From Candidatus Latescibacterota bacterium (GTDB lineage: Bacteria; JAAXHH01): a stretch of 64,000 nt of DNA. The position numbers and the translations under genes are program-made. The notes below the pieces were generated by a model. It did no database searches and was not told the origin of the DNA. It saw only the letters and a list, made by a program, of their open reading frames with translations. Shown here piece after piece: positions 8,298 through 16,686 of the stretch. How positions within the stretch are numbered: the stretch's first letter is position 1; each line of letters opens with the position of its first letter. The stretch is from contig JAJEEG010000006.1 of NCBI GenBank assembly GCA_022821085.1, positions 1,509,330-1,573,329 on the forward strand, read 5' to 3'.

Positions 8298-8378
8298 TTC
8301 AGAACAGGCTCAACAGGTTTCAGAACAGACTCAACAGGTTTCAGAACAGGCTCAACAGGTTTCAGAACAGACTCAACT
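8298..8378. repeat. 21-bp tandem repeat x4 spanning the DUF72 stop codon
   Basis: Units at 8298-8318, 8319-8339, 8340-8360 and a partial one from 8361 alternate at one position (G or A). On the minus strand each unit reads (N)LLSLF-stop, so the gene's last codons and its TGA (8362-8364) have been copied three more times downstream. There are no unique spacers, so this is not CRISPR. Confidence 0.85.
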
Positions 8379-9180
8379 GGCGGTCGAAATCGGGGGCGAC
8401 CGTATCCAGTCCCAGCAGCCGTTTCATCCGATTGCAATCGGTGGGCGAGTGGCCGGAATAGTAGTTGTTGAAGAACCCGAACAGCGTATCGACCCGGGGG
8501 AGGATGTCGCGCTTCAGCCGTTCCGCCCACTTGATGAGATCCTGGGTGCGGTCCACGACGGATTCCCGGAAGTGACCGATGCGCGGGTCCTCCGTATTGC
8601 CCATCCACCGGATATAGGTGAAATCCGCGGTGATCTCGGGCACGATCGGCATGATTCTGGGATGGTCCTGCATGGTCCAGGCCACGCCGTGCGTCCGGAG
8701 CATGCCGAACACTTCCGGCTTGATCCATGACCCGTGCCTGAATTCGAAGGCGAAGCGGAAGTCGCTGGCAGGCAACAGTTTCAGGAATGATTCCACCCGG
8801 CTGAACGTTTCTGAATTGTACTTGAATCCGGGAGGAAGCTGAACGAGCAGGCAACCGAGGCGCTCGCCCAGGAGGGCCATGCTCGCCAGAAACGGGGTCA
8901 ACAGGTCTTCCGCATCCACCAGTCCCCGTTCATGGGTGATCTCGCCGGGGAGTTTGGCCGTGAAACGGAACGTCCTCGGGGTGCGGTCGTGCCAGGACGT
9001 CACCACTTCCGGTTTTGGGATGAAGTGGAAGGTACTGTCGATTTCGAGGGCGCCGAAGACCCGGGCGTAGTGCTGCAGGAGGACTTTGCGATCGGCGTCG
9101 CGGGGGTAGAAGGATCCGTGCCAGTCCCTGTAGGTCCATCCCATCGTGCCGATATGCAGGGAGCCGGGTTCGAGCGTCAT
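8362..9180 (-). CDS. DUF72 domain protein (YecE-like)
   Basis: 272-aa TIM-barrel-like protein of the DUF72/YecE family, whose biochemical role is not established. Recognisable family features are the start GSLHIGTMGWTYRDWHGSFYP at about residues 6-26, then LEIDSTFHFIPKPE, FRFTAKLPGEITHER, LLVQLPPGFKYN, FAFEFRHGSW and a C-terminal FFNNYYSGHSPTDC. It ends in RQLSLF with its stop inside the first copy of a 21-bp tandem repeat. It lies 93 bp downstream of the E2 gene and may be in the same transcript. Confidence 0.9.
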   Translation of the reverse strand: MTLEPGSLHIGTMGWTYRDWHGSFYPRDADRKVLLQHYARVFGALEIDSTFHFIPKPEVVTSWHDRTPRTFRFTAKLPGEITHERGLVDAEDLLTPFLASMALLGERLGCLLVQLPPGFKYNSETFSRVESFLKLLPASDFRFAFEFRHGSWIKPEVFGMLRTHGVAWTMQDHPRIMPIVPEITADFTYIRWMGNTEDPRIGHFRESVVDRTQDLIKWAERLKRDILPRVDTLFGFFNNYYSGHSPTDCNRMKRLLGLDTVAPDFDRQLSLF

Positions 9181-9273
9181 TTCCGCTCCATGCGGTCAGC
9201 CTCGTACGGCCGGTCAGCCTGGACCGCCGGGATTCGCCCGTTCCGGTGGGACCCGGCGGACGTTGAGACCGGC

Positions 9274-10602
9274 TCAGGCCCCGACCCGGTCGGTATCGAA
9301 GGACTCCAGGTTCTGCGTGATGTCCCGGATGAACCGGGCCGCGTTGAGGCCGTCGATGAACCGGTGGTCGAAGGACAGGCTCAGGAACATCATGGACCGG
9401 ATGGCCAGCGAATCGTCGGCCTGCACGACGACCTGCTTCTTGACGCTACCGGTGGCGATGATGCCCGCCTCGGGCTGGTTGATGATCGGTGTGCCGAAAA
9501 GCGTGGCCCACATGCCCGGGTTCGTCAGGGTGAACGTGCTGCCCTGCAGGTCGTCCGGGGTCAGCTTGCGGTCATGGGCCCGCTTGGCCAGGTCGTGGGC
9601 CGCCGCGGCGATTTCCGCGAAGTCCATCTCGTCCGCGTGGCGGATCACCGGTACGACGACGCCCTTTTCCAGTCCGACCGCCAGCCCCATGTTCACGTGC
9701 TTCCACTGCAGCACCCGGTCGCCGTCCATCGTGGCGTTCAGCATGGGGTTCGCCCGCAGGGCGTCGACGATGGCGGTGATGAAGAACGGGGTCAGCGTCA
9801 GCCGGATGCCGGTCTTCTGCTGGAACCGCTCCCTGGCCTCGTCCCGGTAGCGGACGACATGGGTCATGTCGACTTCCGACACGGAAGTCACGTGGGGAGA
9901 CACCTGCTTGCTGAGCACCATGTGTTTGGCGATGGTCTTGCGCAGGGTGTCCAGGTTCACGACGCGGGCGTCTTCGGTCCCGGCCGGCCGGGAAACCGAT
10001 ACGTATTCCGATTCGTCTTCCTGTTCCGCGGCCGCCTCGGGAATGCGCGACGCGCGCCGTTCCAGATAGGCAAGCAGGTCGTCCCGGGTCAACCGGCCGC
10101 CCTTGCCGGTTCCCTCCAGGGATTCGAGCGTGGCCATGTCTATACGCTCTTCCCGGGCGATGCGAAGCACGAGGGGAGAGTAGAACCGCTCGGAACGCCG
10201 GCGCCTCAACGGCCCCCCGTCGCCGGCCTCCGCGGCCTGCGTCAGTTCATCGGCTTCGATCGTCTCCGCTGCTCCGCCGGCATCACCGGCCTGCTCAGCT
10301 GCCCCGGCGTCACCTGGACCGCCTGGACCGCCTGGACCGCCTGGTCCGCCCGGTCCATCGTCCTCGTCCTCTCCCGTATCGATGACGCCGATGACCTCTC
10401 CGATGGCCACCGTCGTCCCCTCGGCCACCCGGATCTCGCTCAGCACACCGCCCGCGATGGCGGGTATGTCGGTGTCGATCTTGTCGGTGGTGATCTCCAC
10501 CACGGACTCGTCGCGCTCGATCGGATCGCCGACTTTCTTCAGCCAGCGGATGACCGTTCCTTCTTCCACGCTTTCGCCGAGTCTGGGCATCACGATGTTC
10601 AC
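9274..10602 (-). CDS. 2-oxoacid dehydrogenase E2 (dihydrolipoamide acyltransferase)
   Basis: Core acyltransferase of a 2-oxoacid dehydrogenase complex, 442 aa. The order is: one lipoyl domain with the lipoylated lysine in TTDKIDTD (Lys41); a linker containing a collagen-like GPGGPGGPG run at about 83-97 encoded by 9-bp repeats; a peripheral subunit-binding domain at about 139-178; and the catalytic domain ending with FDHRFIDG, which has the active-site His and Asp of DHRxxDG. The start is GTG at 10602. Genes for E1beta, E1alpha and lipB precede it on the strand. Whether the complex uses pyruvate or branched-chain oxoacids cannot be decided here. No E3 gene is present. Confidence 0.93.
   Translation of the reverse strand: MNIVMPRLGESVEEGTVIRWLKKVGDPIERDESVVEITTDKIDTDIPAIAGGVLSEIRVAEGTTVAIGEVIGVIDTGEDEDDGPGGPGGPGGPGGPGDAGAAEQAGDAGGAAETIEADELTQAAEAGDGGPLRRRRSERFYSPLVLRIAREERIDMATLESLEGTGKGGRLTRDDLLAYLERRASRIPEAAAEQEDESEYVSVSRPAGTEDARVVNLDTLRKTIAKHMVLSKQVSPHVTSVSEVDMTHVVRYRDEARERFQQKTGIRLTLTPFFITAIVDALRANPMLNATMDGDRVLQWKHVNMGLAVGLEKGVVVPVIRHADEMDFAEIAAAAHDLAKRAHDRKLTPDDLQGSTFTLTNPGMWATLFGTPIINQPEAGIIATGSVKKQVVVQADDSLAIRSMMFLSLSFDHRFIDGLNAARFIRDITQNLESFDTDRVGA
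10313..10357. repeat. 9-bp repeat in the E2 linker
   Basis: About five copies of CCTGGACCG-type units. On the coding strand they give alternating Gly-Gly-Pro triplets, keeping the reading frame in the flexible linker between lipoyl and binding domains. Confidence 0.8.
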
Positions 10603-10616
10603 GTGCGTTATCCTCT

Positions 10617-10686
10617 CAGTGCTGACGATGTGTGCCCGACGATCTGCGCCACAGCGCCGGACGATCAGTGCTGACGATGCGTGCCG
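10617..10686. repeat. 22-bp direct repeat in the E1beta-E2 spacer
   Basis: TCAGTGCTGACGATG(T/C)GTGCC occurs at 10617-10638 and again at 10665-10686, 48 bp apart. On the minus strand each copy ends in CTGA. The downstream copy overlaps the region before the E2 ribosome site. Confidence 0.7.
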
Positions 10687-10691
10687 GCCGG

Positions 10692-11672
10692 TCAGTAGGC
10701 CAGGAGATCCCGCAGGGCCGTGGTCACCTTCTCCGTGTTCGGCAGGAAGTACTGCTCCAGCGGCGGGCTGAAGGGTACGGGCGTGTCGATGGCCGCCAGC
10801 CTGCGGACCGGCGCGTCGAGATGTTCGAAGGCTTCCTCGGCCGCCACCGCGGCGATTTCACCGCCGAAGCCACCGGTGAGCGTATCCTCATGGACGACCA
10901 GGAGACGGTTCGTCTTCCGGACGGACTCGAGGACGGCTTGCTTGTCGAAGGGCAGGAGGGACCTCAGGTCGAGCACTTCCGTCTCGACCCCCTCCCCGGC
11001 CAGCGTTTCCGCGGCGTCCAGGCTGTGAAAGACCATCTTGCCGTAGGTCACGATCGTCGCATCGCCGCCCTCCCGGCGGACCGCCGCCTTGCCGATGGGT
11101 ACGGTATAGTCCTCTTCGGGGATTTCTTCCCGGATCCGGGGGAAACGGTACAAGCCCTTGTGTTCGAAGTAAAGCACCGGGTTGTTGTCGCGGATCGAAG
11201 ACTTGAGCAGGCCTTTCGCGTCGTACGTCGTGGCCGGCGCCACGACCTTGAGGCCGGGCACCTTGCAGAACCAGGCCTCGGGGTTCTGGGAATGGAACGG
11301 ACCGGCGTTGCCGATGGCCCCCGAGGGACACCGCACCACGAGAGGTACCGCCGCGCCCCAGCGGTAGTGGGTCTTGGCCACGTTGTTGACGAGCTGGTTG
11401 AATCCGCAGGTGATGAAGTCGGCGAACTGCATTTCGGCCACGGGCCGCATGCCCATGAGCGCCGCGCCCATGGCCGCGCCGATGATCACGGATTCGGCGA
11501 CGGGCGCGTCGATCACGCGGTCTTCACCGAAATCGTCCAGGAATCCCTTCGTGATCTTGAAGGCGCCGCCATAGACGCCGATGTCCTCGCCGAGGCAGAA
11601 GACGCTTTCATCCCGCTCCATTTCTTCGCGGAGTCCGGACGAAATGGCTTCAAGGTAGGTTACGGGCGGCAT
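10692..11672 (-). CDS. 2-oxoacid dehydrogenase E1 component, beta subunit
   Basis: Transketolase-like beta subunit, 326 aa, that forms the thiamine-diphosphate site with E1alpha. It starts at the ATG at 11672 (MPPVTYLEAISSGL). A longer upstream frame overlaps E1alpha and is a shadow. The N-terminal pyrimidine-binding domain contains FCLGEDIGVYGGAFK and VIDAPVAESVIIGAAMGAAL, with the glutamate that activates thiamine. Typical downstream features are FNQLVNNVAKTHY and the C-terminal transketolase domain with ATIVTYGKMVFHS and LLVVHEDTLTGGFGGE. It starts 22 bp after the E1alpha stop, consistent with translational coupling. Confidence 0.94.
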   Translation of the reverse strand: MPPVTYLEAISSGLREEMERDESVFCLGEDIGVYGGAFKITKGFLDDFGEDRVIDAPVAESVIIGAAMGAALMGMRPVAEMQFADFITCGFNQLVNNVAKTHYRWGAAVPLVVRCPSGAIGNAGPFHSQNPEAWFCKVPGLKVVAPATTYDAKGLLKSSIRDNNPVLYFEHKGLYRFPRIREEIPEEDYTVPIGKAAVRREGGDATIVTYGKMVFHSLDAAETLAGEGVETEVLDLRSLLPFDKQAVLESVRKTNRLLVVHEDTLTGGFGGEIAAVAAEEAFEHLDAPVRRLAAIDTPVPFSPPLEQYFLPNTEKVTTALRDLLAY

Positions 11673-11694
11673 GGGCAGGTTCCGGTTGGGGACA

Positions 11695-12720
11695 TCAGTC
11701 CGCGTAGACGCCCTGGAGCGCTTCTTCGGGTTCGGGCAGGGGACTCTGTTCCGCGTAATCGACCGCGTCGTCGACGATGCCCTTGACTTCTTCCTGGATC
11801 CCGTCGATCTCCTCGCGGGTGAAGTACTTCCGTTCCAGCAGGAGGTTCTCGGCCTTCGTGACCGGGTCGTTGTTCCACCCGTCCTCCATGATGTCCTTGG
11901 GGACATAGAATGCGTCGTCGTGCTGGGCGTGGCCGAGCAGCCGCGTGCAGCGGGCTTCGATCAAGGTCGGACCGCCGCCCTCCCGGGCGAGATCCACGGC
12001 GTCCCGCGTCGCCTTGTACACGGCGCGGACGTCGGTGCCGTCCACCAGCGCGCCCTCGACGCCGTAACCCCGGGCCCGGTCGACGATGTGCTCGCAGGCG
12101 TACTCGAACCGGGTCGGCGTGGAGTAGGCGAACTTGTTGTTCTCCACGATCAGCACCATGGGGAGCCTGTGCACGGCCGCGAAGTTGAGTCCTTCGTGGA
12201 AATCGCCGATACTCGAGCCGCCTTCGCCGATGTAGGTCAGGGAGACCGCCCCGTCACCGCGGACCTTGCTGGCCAGGGCCACGCCCGCGGCCACGGGAAT
12301 GTTCGCGCCGAGGTGGCTGATCATGCCGACGATGTGGTGGTCCCAGTTTCCGCAGTGCATGTTGCCGTCTTTACCGGCGGTCGGTCCGTTTGCCCGGCCC
12401 AGGTACTGGCACATCATGTCCCGGGCAGTGTGCCCGCGGAGGAAATGGGCGCCGATCACCCGGTGCATGGGGACCAGGATGTCCGCGTCGCCCAGGGCGT
12501 AGGCGCTTCCCGCGGCGATGGCCTCGTGGCCGGCGCCGGCGTAGGCCGCGCCCACGAGCCGGCCCTGCCGGAACAGACGGTAGACGCGCTCTTCGAATTC
12601 CCGTTGAAGGCGCATGGTATGGTAGAAGGTTCGGTAGTCGTCCCGGCCGAGGCCGAGATCGTCGAGGTCGGACGCGGCAAGGTCGGGGTCGGACAGGGCG
12701 GGGGCGGTCTCAACGTTCAT
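11695..12720 (-). CDS. 2-oxoacid dehydrogenase E1 component, alpha subunit
   Basis: Thiamine-diphosphate-binding alpha subunit, 341 aa. The Mg/ThDP motif begins with GEGGSSIGDFHEGLNFAAV at about residue 165 and closes with VENNKFAYST near 192-201. AGAGHEAIAAGSAYAL and HCGNWDHHIVGMISHLGANIP are the usual flanking signatures. The subunit decarboxylates the 2-oxoacid and passes the acyl group to the lipoyl arm of E2. The HxxH/YST pattern is common in branched-chain and acetoin-like E1alpha as well as in pyruvate E1alpha, so substrate remains open. It is followed by E1beta and preceded by lipB, 33 bp upstream. Confidence 0.94.
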   Translation of the reverse strand: MNVETAPALSDPDLAASDLDDLGLGRDDYRTFYHTMRLQREFEERVYRLFRQGRLVGAAYAGAGHEAIAAGSAYALGDADILVPMHRVIGAHFLRGHTARDMMCQYLGRANGPTAGKDGNMHCGNWDHHIVGMISHLGANIPVAAGVALASKVRGDGAVSLTYIGEGGSSIGDFHEGLNFAAVHRLPMVLIVENNKFAYSTPTRFEYACEHIVDRARGYGVEGALVDGTDVRAVYKATRDAVDLAREGGGPTLIEARCTRLLGHAQHDDAFYVPKDIMEDGWNNDPVTKAENLLLERKYFTREEIDGIQEEVKGIVDDAVDYAEQSPLPEPEEALQGVYAD

Positions 12721-12753
12721 GGCGCCTCCTGGGTGCGGTGTGGCATGCGCTGA

Positions 12754-13443
12754 TCATAGTCTCTGCTGCAATTCGGGCAGGCTCGTCTCCTCGAAAGCCA
12801 TGCCGAAGACGTCGCCCAGGTTTCGGAGAAGGCTGTTTTCGACCTCCTCCATCGATACCGTCCGGCCGAGCAGCCGCTCCATCGAGGTGACCTCGCGGTC
12901 GGCAATGCCGCACGGGACGATCCCTTCGTACAAGGAAAGGTCGGGACGCACGTTCACCGAAAACCCGTGCATGGCGATCCACCAGCTGACCCTGATGCCC
13001 AGGGCCGCGACCTTTCGTTCATCCACCCAGACCCCGGTAATTCCCTCCAGGCGGCGTCCCACGATGCCGAAATCCGCCAGGCATCCGATAATCACGGCCT
13101 CGAGGTCGCGCAGGTACCGGTAGACGTCCTGGTACCATGCCGCGATATCGAAGATCGTGTACCCCACCAGCTGTCCGGGGCCGTGGCAGGTGATGTCTCC
13201 GCCCCGGTCCGTTTCGTAGACCTGAATGCCGCGGGTCCGGAGCGTTTCTTCCCCGTAGAGCAGGTGTTCACTGGCTCTCAGGCGACGACCGATCGTGTAC
13301 GTGGGAGGGTGTTCGAGCAACAGGAGCACGTTGTCGATCAGGCCCGAACGACGCGCCGCGAGCAGACTCCGCTGAAGAGACAGCGCCACGCCGTATTCCA
13401 TCGTGCCGGTCCGCTTGGCCCGAACAACCCAGCAAGGCAGCAC
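12754..13443 (-). CDS. lipB: Octanoyl-[ACP]:protein N-octanoyltransferase
   Basis: LipB transfers octanoate from acyl carrier protein to lipoyl-domain lysines, the first step in lipoate cofactor assembly. The 229-aa protein has RGGDITCHGPGQLVGY at 80-95, the conserved lysine in ERKVAALGIRVS (Lys144), MHGFSVNV at 159-166, and the catalytic cysteine in IVPCGI (Cys178). It starts with GTG at 13443, preceded by GAGGAGGG at correct spacing. The neighbouring E2 gene encodes its likely target. LipA, which inserts sulfur, is not in the window. Possible promoter elements upstream (TTGACA 13521-13526; a TATACG-like -10 near 13469) are too uncertain to annotate. Confidence 0.94.
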   Translation of the reverse strand: MLPCWVVRAKRTGTMEYGVALSLQRSLLAARRSGLIDNVLLLLEHPPTYTIGRRLRASEHLLYGEETLRTRGIQVYETDRGGDITCHGPGQLVGYTIFDIAAWYQDVYRYLRDLEAVIIGCLADFGIVGRRLEGITGVWVDERKVAALGIRVSWWIAMHGFSVNVRPDLSLYEGIVPCGIADREVTSMERLLGRTVSMEEVENSLLRNLGDVFGMAFEETSLPELQQRL

Positions 13444-13522
13444 CTGCCCTCCTCATGCACGGCGACCTCGTATATTCCAGGCCCTGTACCCCGGACAACC
13501 TATGTTTTGAGGGTCCGTTCTG

Positions 13523-14365
13523 TCAAGGGTTTTCTCCCTCGACGATGGGTCCGTAGAACTCCACCCTCCGGTCTTCCAGGCGGTCGAGTTCATAGGCCTT
13601 GGCCACGTTCACGATGTGCTTCTCCCGGGCGCCGGCAAGGTCTAGGTCGGCGAAGATGATCTCCTCGCGGGACCGGTCTCCTTCCGCCAGCGTGCGCCCG
13701 GTGAAATCGACGATCTTGCTCTGTCCGATGAAATTGGTCCCGCGTTCCCGTCCGACCCGGTTCACGGCGATGTAATTGACACGGTTCTCGAAGGCGCGCG
13801 TATTGACCACGAACTCGGTGTTGCAGTCCGCGCCGACCGGCCAGTTAGTGGGCAGGGCGATCAGTTCCGCATCATGGAGCATCATCACCCTGGCGCTCTC
13901 CGGAAACGCCGCGTCGTAGCAGATATTGAGCCCGATCTGGCCCACATCCGAATCGTACACGCGAAATGGGCGGTCGCCGGGGGTCAGGAATCGGTCGATC
14001 CCGAGATAGGGCAGATGGATCTTGCGGTAGTGCCCGATCAGCCCGTTGGGGGCGATGAAGGCCGCCGTGTTGTACAAAATCGACCCGTCGGCCTCCAACA
14101 GACCGATGATCACGTGGATATCGAGTTCGCGGCACCGGCGCTCGAGACGCTCCGTGAAAGGCCCGGGTACGGGCTGGGCGTACGCCCGGGCTTCGTCCAA
14201 ATCGTAAAAGCAGTACCCGGTCAGCGCGCACTCGGGAAACACGGCCAGGTCCGACCCCTCGCGGGAGGCCGTCTGCATGGCGTCGAACACCCTGTTGAGA
14301 TTCTGCTCGGTCTCGGCGAGTTTCAAGTCCATCTGAACGCCGGCGACCCGAATGGTGTCTGGCAT
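13523..14365 (-). CDS. Nitrilase-superfamily carbon-nitrogen hydrolase
   Basis: 280-aa amidase-like enzyme with the full catalytic triad of the superfamily: Glu45 in FPECALTGY, Lys115 in HYRKIHLPY and Cys149 in NICYDAAFPE. It is probably cytoplasmic and hydrolyses an amide or nitrile; the substrate is not identifiable. The C-terminal AREKHIVNVAKAYELDRLEDRRVEFYGPI resembles N-carbamoyl-type and omega-amidase-like members. A TATAAT hexamer lies upstream on the same strand (14401-14406) but without a convincing -35. The lipB gene starts 79 bp downstream, so the two may share a transcript. Confidence 0.9.
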   Translation of the reverse strand: MPDTIRVAGVQMDLKLAETEQNLNRVFDAMQTASREGSDLAVFPECALTGYCFYDLDEARAYAQPVPGPFTERLERRCRELDIHVIIGLLEADGSILYNTAAFIAPNGLIGHYRKIHLPYLGIDRFLTPGDRPFRVYDSDVGQIGLNICYDAAFPESARVMMLHDAELIALPTNWPVGADCNTEFVVNTRAFENRVNYIAVNRVGRERGTNFIGQSKIVDFTGRTLAEGDRSREEIIFADLDLAGAREKHIVNVAKAYELDRLEDRRVEFYGPIVEGENP

Positions 14366-14447
14366 TGACCCTCCCGTCTGCCTGCAGCATGTGTTTCAGG
14401 ATTATACGCCTTCGCGGGCCGGAAGTTGCCGTAAGGGAACGGTTACC

Positions 14448-15602
14448 CTATCCCTGACCTTTCCGGTACGCCGGCATGGCGCTCAATCCGGTCGAGGAAG
14501 GATGGAAAAGCCGGGTCAGGTGGGCTTCGATGACGCCCCGGTTGAGATCGGGGCGCTCCATGCAGGCCACGACCAGTTCGTGGTCCACCCGTTCGGTCAT
14601 TTCGGCGATGGCCTTCATGCGGTCGATGGAATTGATGAGGGCCTGCCGGATGGGGATGCGCTCCGGGAAGATGTCGATGCCCATGTAACCCCGGTAACCG
14701 TACATCTTCAGCGCGTACATGCCGGCGAAGATCTGCTCCGGCGATACGATGCCGACCTGCAGGTCCTGGTCGTAATTGCCCAGTGGCTGGCTGTTCCAGT
14801 GCGTGTGAGCCAGCCGGCCTTGCCGGAGGATGCGGCTCAGGGCATAGGGGAAATCCTCGAAGCCCATCAAGACGTGGCCGAGTTCCGGGTTCAGGCCCAC
14901 GATGGCGTGGCCCTCGTCCATCAGCGCCCGGTTCTCGGGGGCCCGAAGCCGCTCGTCCACGTTCTGGGCCATCAGGATGCCGTCCGTGGTGTTCCGGTAG
15001 ATGTTGTTCCCCCGGGGCTCGTAGGGCTTGGGTTCGATGGCCGTCCGGATCCCGGGCACGGCGTCCAGCGCCTCGGCCAGGCCCGACTCGAAGAGGTCCC
15101 ACATGGCGTAGAAATCGGTCCCGAAATTGAGTTCGTAGCCGTCGCCGCCGGGCCACACGACCATGAAGTCCGTGTCCAGTTCCCTGTTCATCCGCAGCGT
15201 CTCGATCACCCGGTCGATGGCGGCGCGACGCGCCTCGGGTACCGGGGACGACAGGGAACCGAATTCGAACTGCGCGTCCCAGAAGAGGTTGGGGATCACC
15301 GTGATCAGCCGCACGCCGGTGTCCTTTTCCAGTTGTTGGTAGAGATGGGCATTGTCCTCGTTGATCTCGTTGGGATAGTGGGCCTCGATGCCGCACAGCC
15401 CGTATTCCGCCATTTCGCCGGCGATGTCCAGGCGCTCCTCGATGGAATAGGGTTCCATGTAGGCTTCGTGAAACCGGATCTGGGACGGCGAGAAGAACCA
15501 GACGCCGGCCGAGATCTTCAGTTCGAGCGGAAAACTTCTGAGGTGACGCACGAGTTCATCACCACTGCGTACCGTTGCCTGGTCCCGTAGGTCTGCGAAC
15601 AT
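14448..15602 (-). CDS. Xylose-isomerase-like TIM barrel sugar isomerase
   Basis: 384-aa protein of the xylose isomerase-like/AP endonuclease 2 barrel superfamily. Metal-site features are seen in order: IEAHYPNE near 73-80, the region VVWPGGDGYELNFGTD, AIEPKPYEPRGNNIY (a metal-binding Glu and the nearby Lys), GLNPELGH and AHTHWNSQPLGNYDQDL (His and Asp ligands). The last segment strongly resembles true xylose isomerases. It is expected to interconvert an aldose and ketose using divalent metal. The preferred sugar is unknown. It lies 22 bp downstream of the PhyH gene, so the two are likely cotranscribed from the 16546-16574 promoter. Confidence 0.85.
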   Translation of the reverse strand: MFADLRDQATVRSGDELVRHLRSFPLELKISAGVWFFSPSQIRFHEAYMEPYSIEERLDIAGEMAEYGLCGIEAHYPNEINEDNAHLYQQLEKDTGVRLITVIPNLFWDAQFEFGSLSSPVPEARRAAIDRVIETLRMNRELDTDFMVVWPGGDGYELNFGTDFYAMWDLFESGLAEALDAVPGIRTAIEPKPYEPRGNNIYRNTTDGILMAQNVDERLRAPENRALMDEGHAIVGLNPELGHVLMGFEDFPYALSRILRQGRLAHTHWNSQPLGNYDQDLQVGIVSPEQIFAGMYALKMYGYRGYMGIDIFPERIPIRQALINSIDRMKAIAEMTERVDHELVVACMERPDLNRGVIEAHLTRLFHPSSTGLSAMPAYRKGQG

Positions 15603-15623
15603 AGCCGTCTCCTGAAGTAAGCG

Positions 15624-16514
15624 TTAGCCCATGGCGAGTCGTTTTTTCTGTGCGGCAAGCATCTCTTGTTGACGTCTGACGCGTTCAGGCACCAGTCGCT
15701 CCCGCGGCGCGGACGGTTTGAAGTCCAGGCGTTCTCTGCCCAGTCCGGAGAGGACGGCCCTTTCCACCGGAGAGAAGTCCTCGGTGTCGTCGCGATTGAA
15801 ATCCATCGGTTCCCTGAGCGCGACTGGGGGATTGGTGATAAAGCGGGCGCGGCCTGACGGGTTCCGGGACGCGGAATGCAGAATAAACGGATGCAACAGC
15901 ACGACGTCTCCCGCGTTGCCCGTTATCTCCGCGAAGTCCCTGCAGTTTGAAACCAGATGGCCGAAACTGCCGCTGGGCAGCAGGCCCTGTGGATTTTCGT
16001 AAAGATGCCGCGCGACGTGCTTCACCGAATCACAGGCGACAAACGTGCCGCCGCTTCCGGGTAGTATGTCGGACCATACGACGATTGTCAACAATCCCTG
16101 CTCCGGACTGTCCAGGAAGTGCCGGAAGAAATCACCGTCCTTGTGCCAGCCCTCCCGTTGGGTCTCCGGTGGTTCCCACACCTCGTCCGCACCGTATGAG
16201 AAGTTGATGATGAAACCATCTCCCCAGGACGTCCGGGGATCTGCCAGCCGGTCTTCACCGCCCAGCAGGTCGCAGATTGCCTCCCAAGCCCCTGGCGCGA
16301 TTTCGCGAACCGGAATCCGGTTCATCGAAGGAAGATGTACGCGGGGTTCCTCCCAGGTCGCGGCATCGTCGGGATCGTAGCCGAGACGACTGAACGCTAA
16401 CGCGCGCCAGTCGGCGGCCAGTTCCCGCGAAAAACAGTCCCGCAGGACGACATGCCCGCGTCGAATGAAATGGTCTACGTCTGATTCGGTCAGCGCTTTA
16501 CAGGACTTCGACAT
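15624..16514 (-). CDS. PhyH (phytanoyl-CoA dioxygenase) family protein
   Basis: Fe(II)/2-oxoglutarate-dependent oxygenase, 296 aa. The iron-binding HxD is in GWHKDGDFF, the distal His in LLHPFILHSASRNPSG, and the following Arg of SGRARF would bind 2-oxoglutarate. The open frame reaches 16574, but the strong promoter at 16546-16574 places the transcription start near 16539, so the ATG at 16514 (MSKSCKALTESD, after AGAGAG) is the sensible start. Hydroxylation of a small molecule is expected; the substrate is unknown. It is cotranscribed with the TIM-barrel isomerase gene, hinting at catabolism of an unusual carbohydrate or related compound. Confidence 0.88.
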   Translation of the reverse strand: MSKSCKALTESDVDHFIRRGHVVLRDCFSRELAADWRALAFSRLGYDPDDAATWEEPRVHLPSMNRIPVREIAPGAWEAICDLLGGEDRLADPRTSWGDGFIINFSYGADEVWEPPETQREGWHKDGDFFRHFLDSPEQGLLTIVVWSDILPGSGGTFVACDSVKHVARHLYENPQGLLPSGSFGHLVSNCRDFAEITGNAGDVVLLHPFILHSASRNPSGRARFITNPPVALREPMDFNRDDTEDFSPVERAVLSGLGRERLDFKPSAPRERLVPERVRRQQEMLAAQKKRLAMG

Positions 16515-16545
16515 GATCTCTCTGGAGTTGAGGTGTTCCATCAAG

Positions 16546-16574
16546 ATTATAGGAGTGAAAAAAGCGCCTGTCAA
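16546..16574 (-). promoter_or_regulatory. Strong sigma70-type promoter for the PhyH/isomerase pair
   Basis: On the minus strand TTGACA (16569-16574), a 17-bp spacer and TATAAT (16546-16551): both hexamers are perfect. It fixes the PhyH start downstream of about 16539. Confidence 0.75.
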
Positions 16575-16601
16575 CAGGGAGTTCCGGCTTCAAATGAGCG
16601 C

Positions 16602-16631
16602 TTGACATCCGAAGTGAATTCTCCGTATTTT
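16602..16631 (+). promoter_or_regulatory. Probable promoter for the UXS-like/MoxR gene run
   Basis: TTGACA at 16602-16607, preceded by GCGC, then 18 bp and TATTTT at 16626-16631. It diverges from the PhyH promoter and gives a leader of about 50 nt before the TTG start at 16687. Confidence 0.45.
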
Positions 16632-16686
16632 CCACCTTTATCCTGCAGGTTTACGTGACCTTCCATGCCACGCAAAGGAAACGTCA

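Noticed and set aside
8298-8378. Regular repeats suggesting a CRISPR array
   Set aside because: Units are contiguous with no unique spacers, and no cas genes are present.
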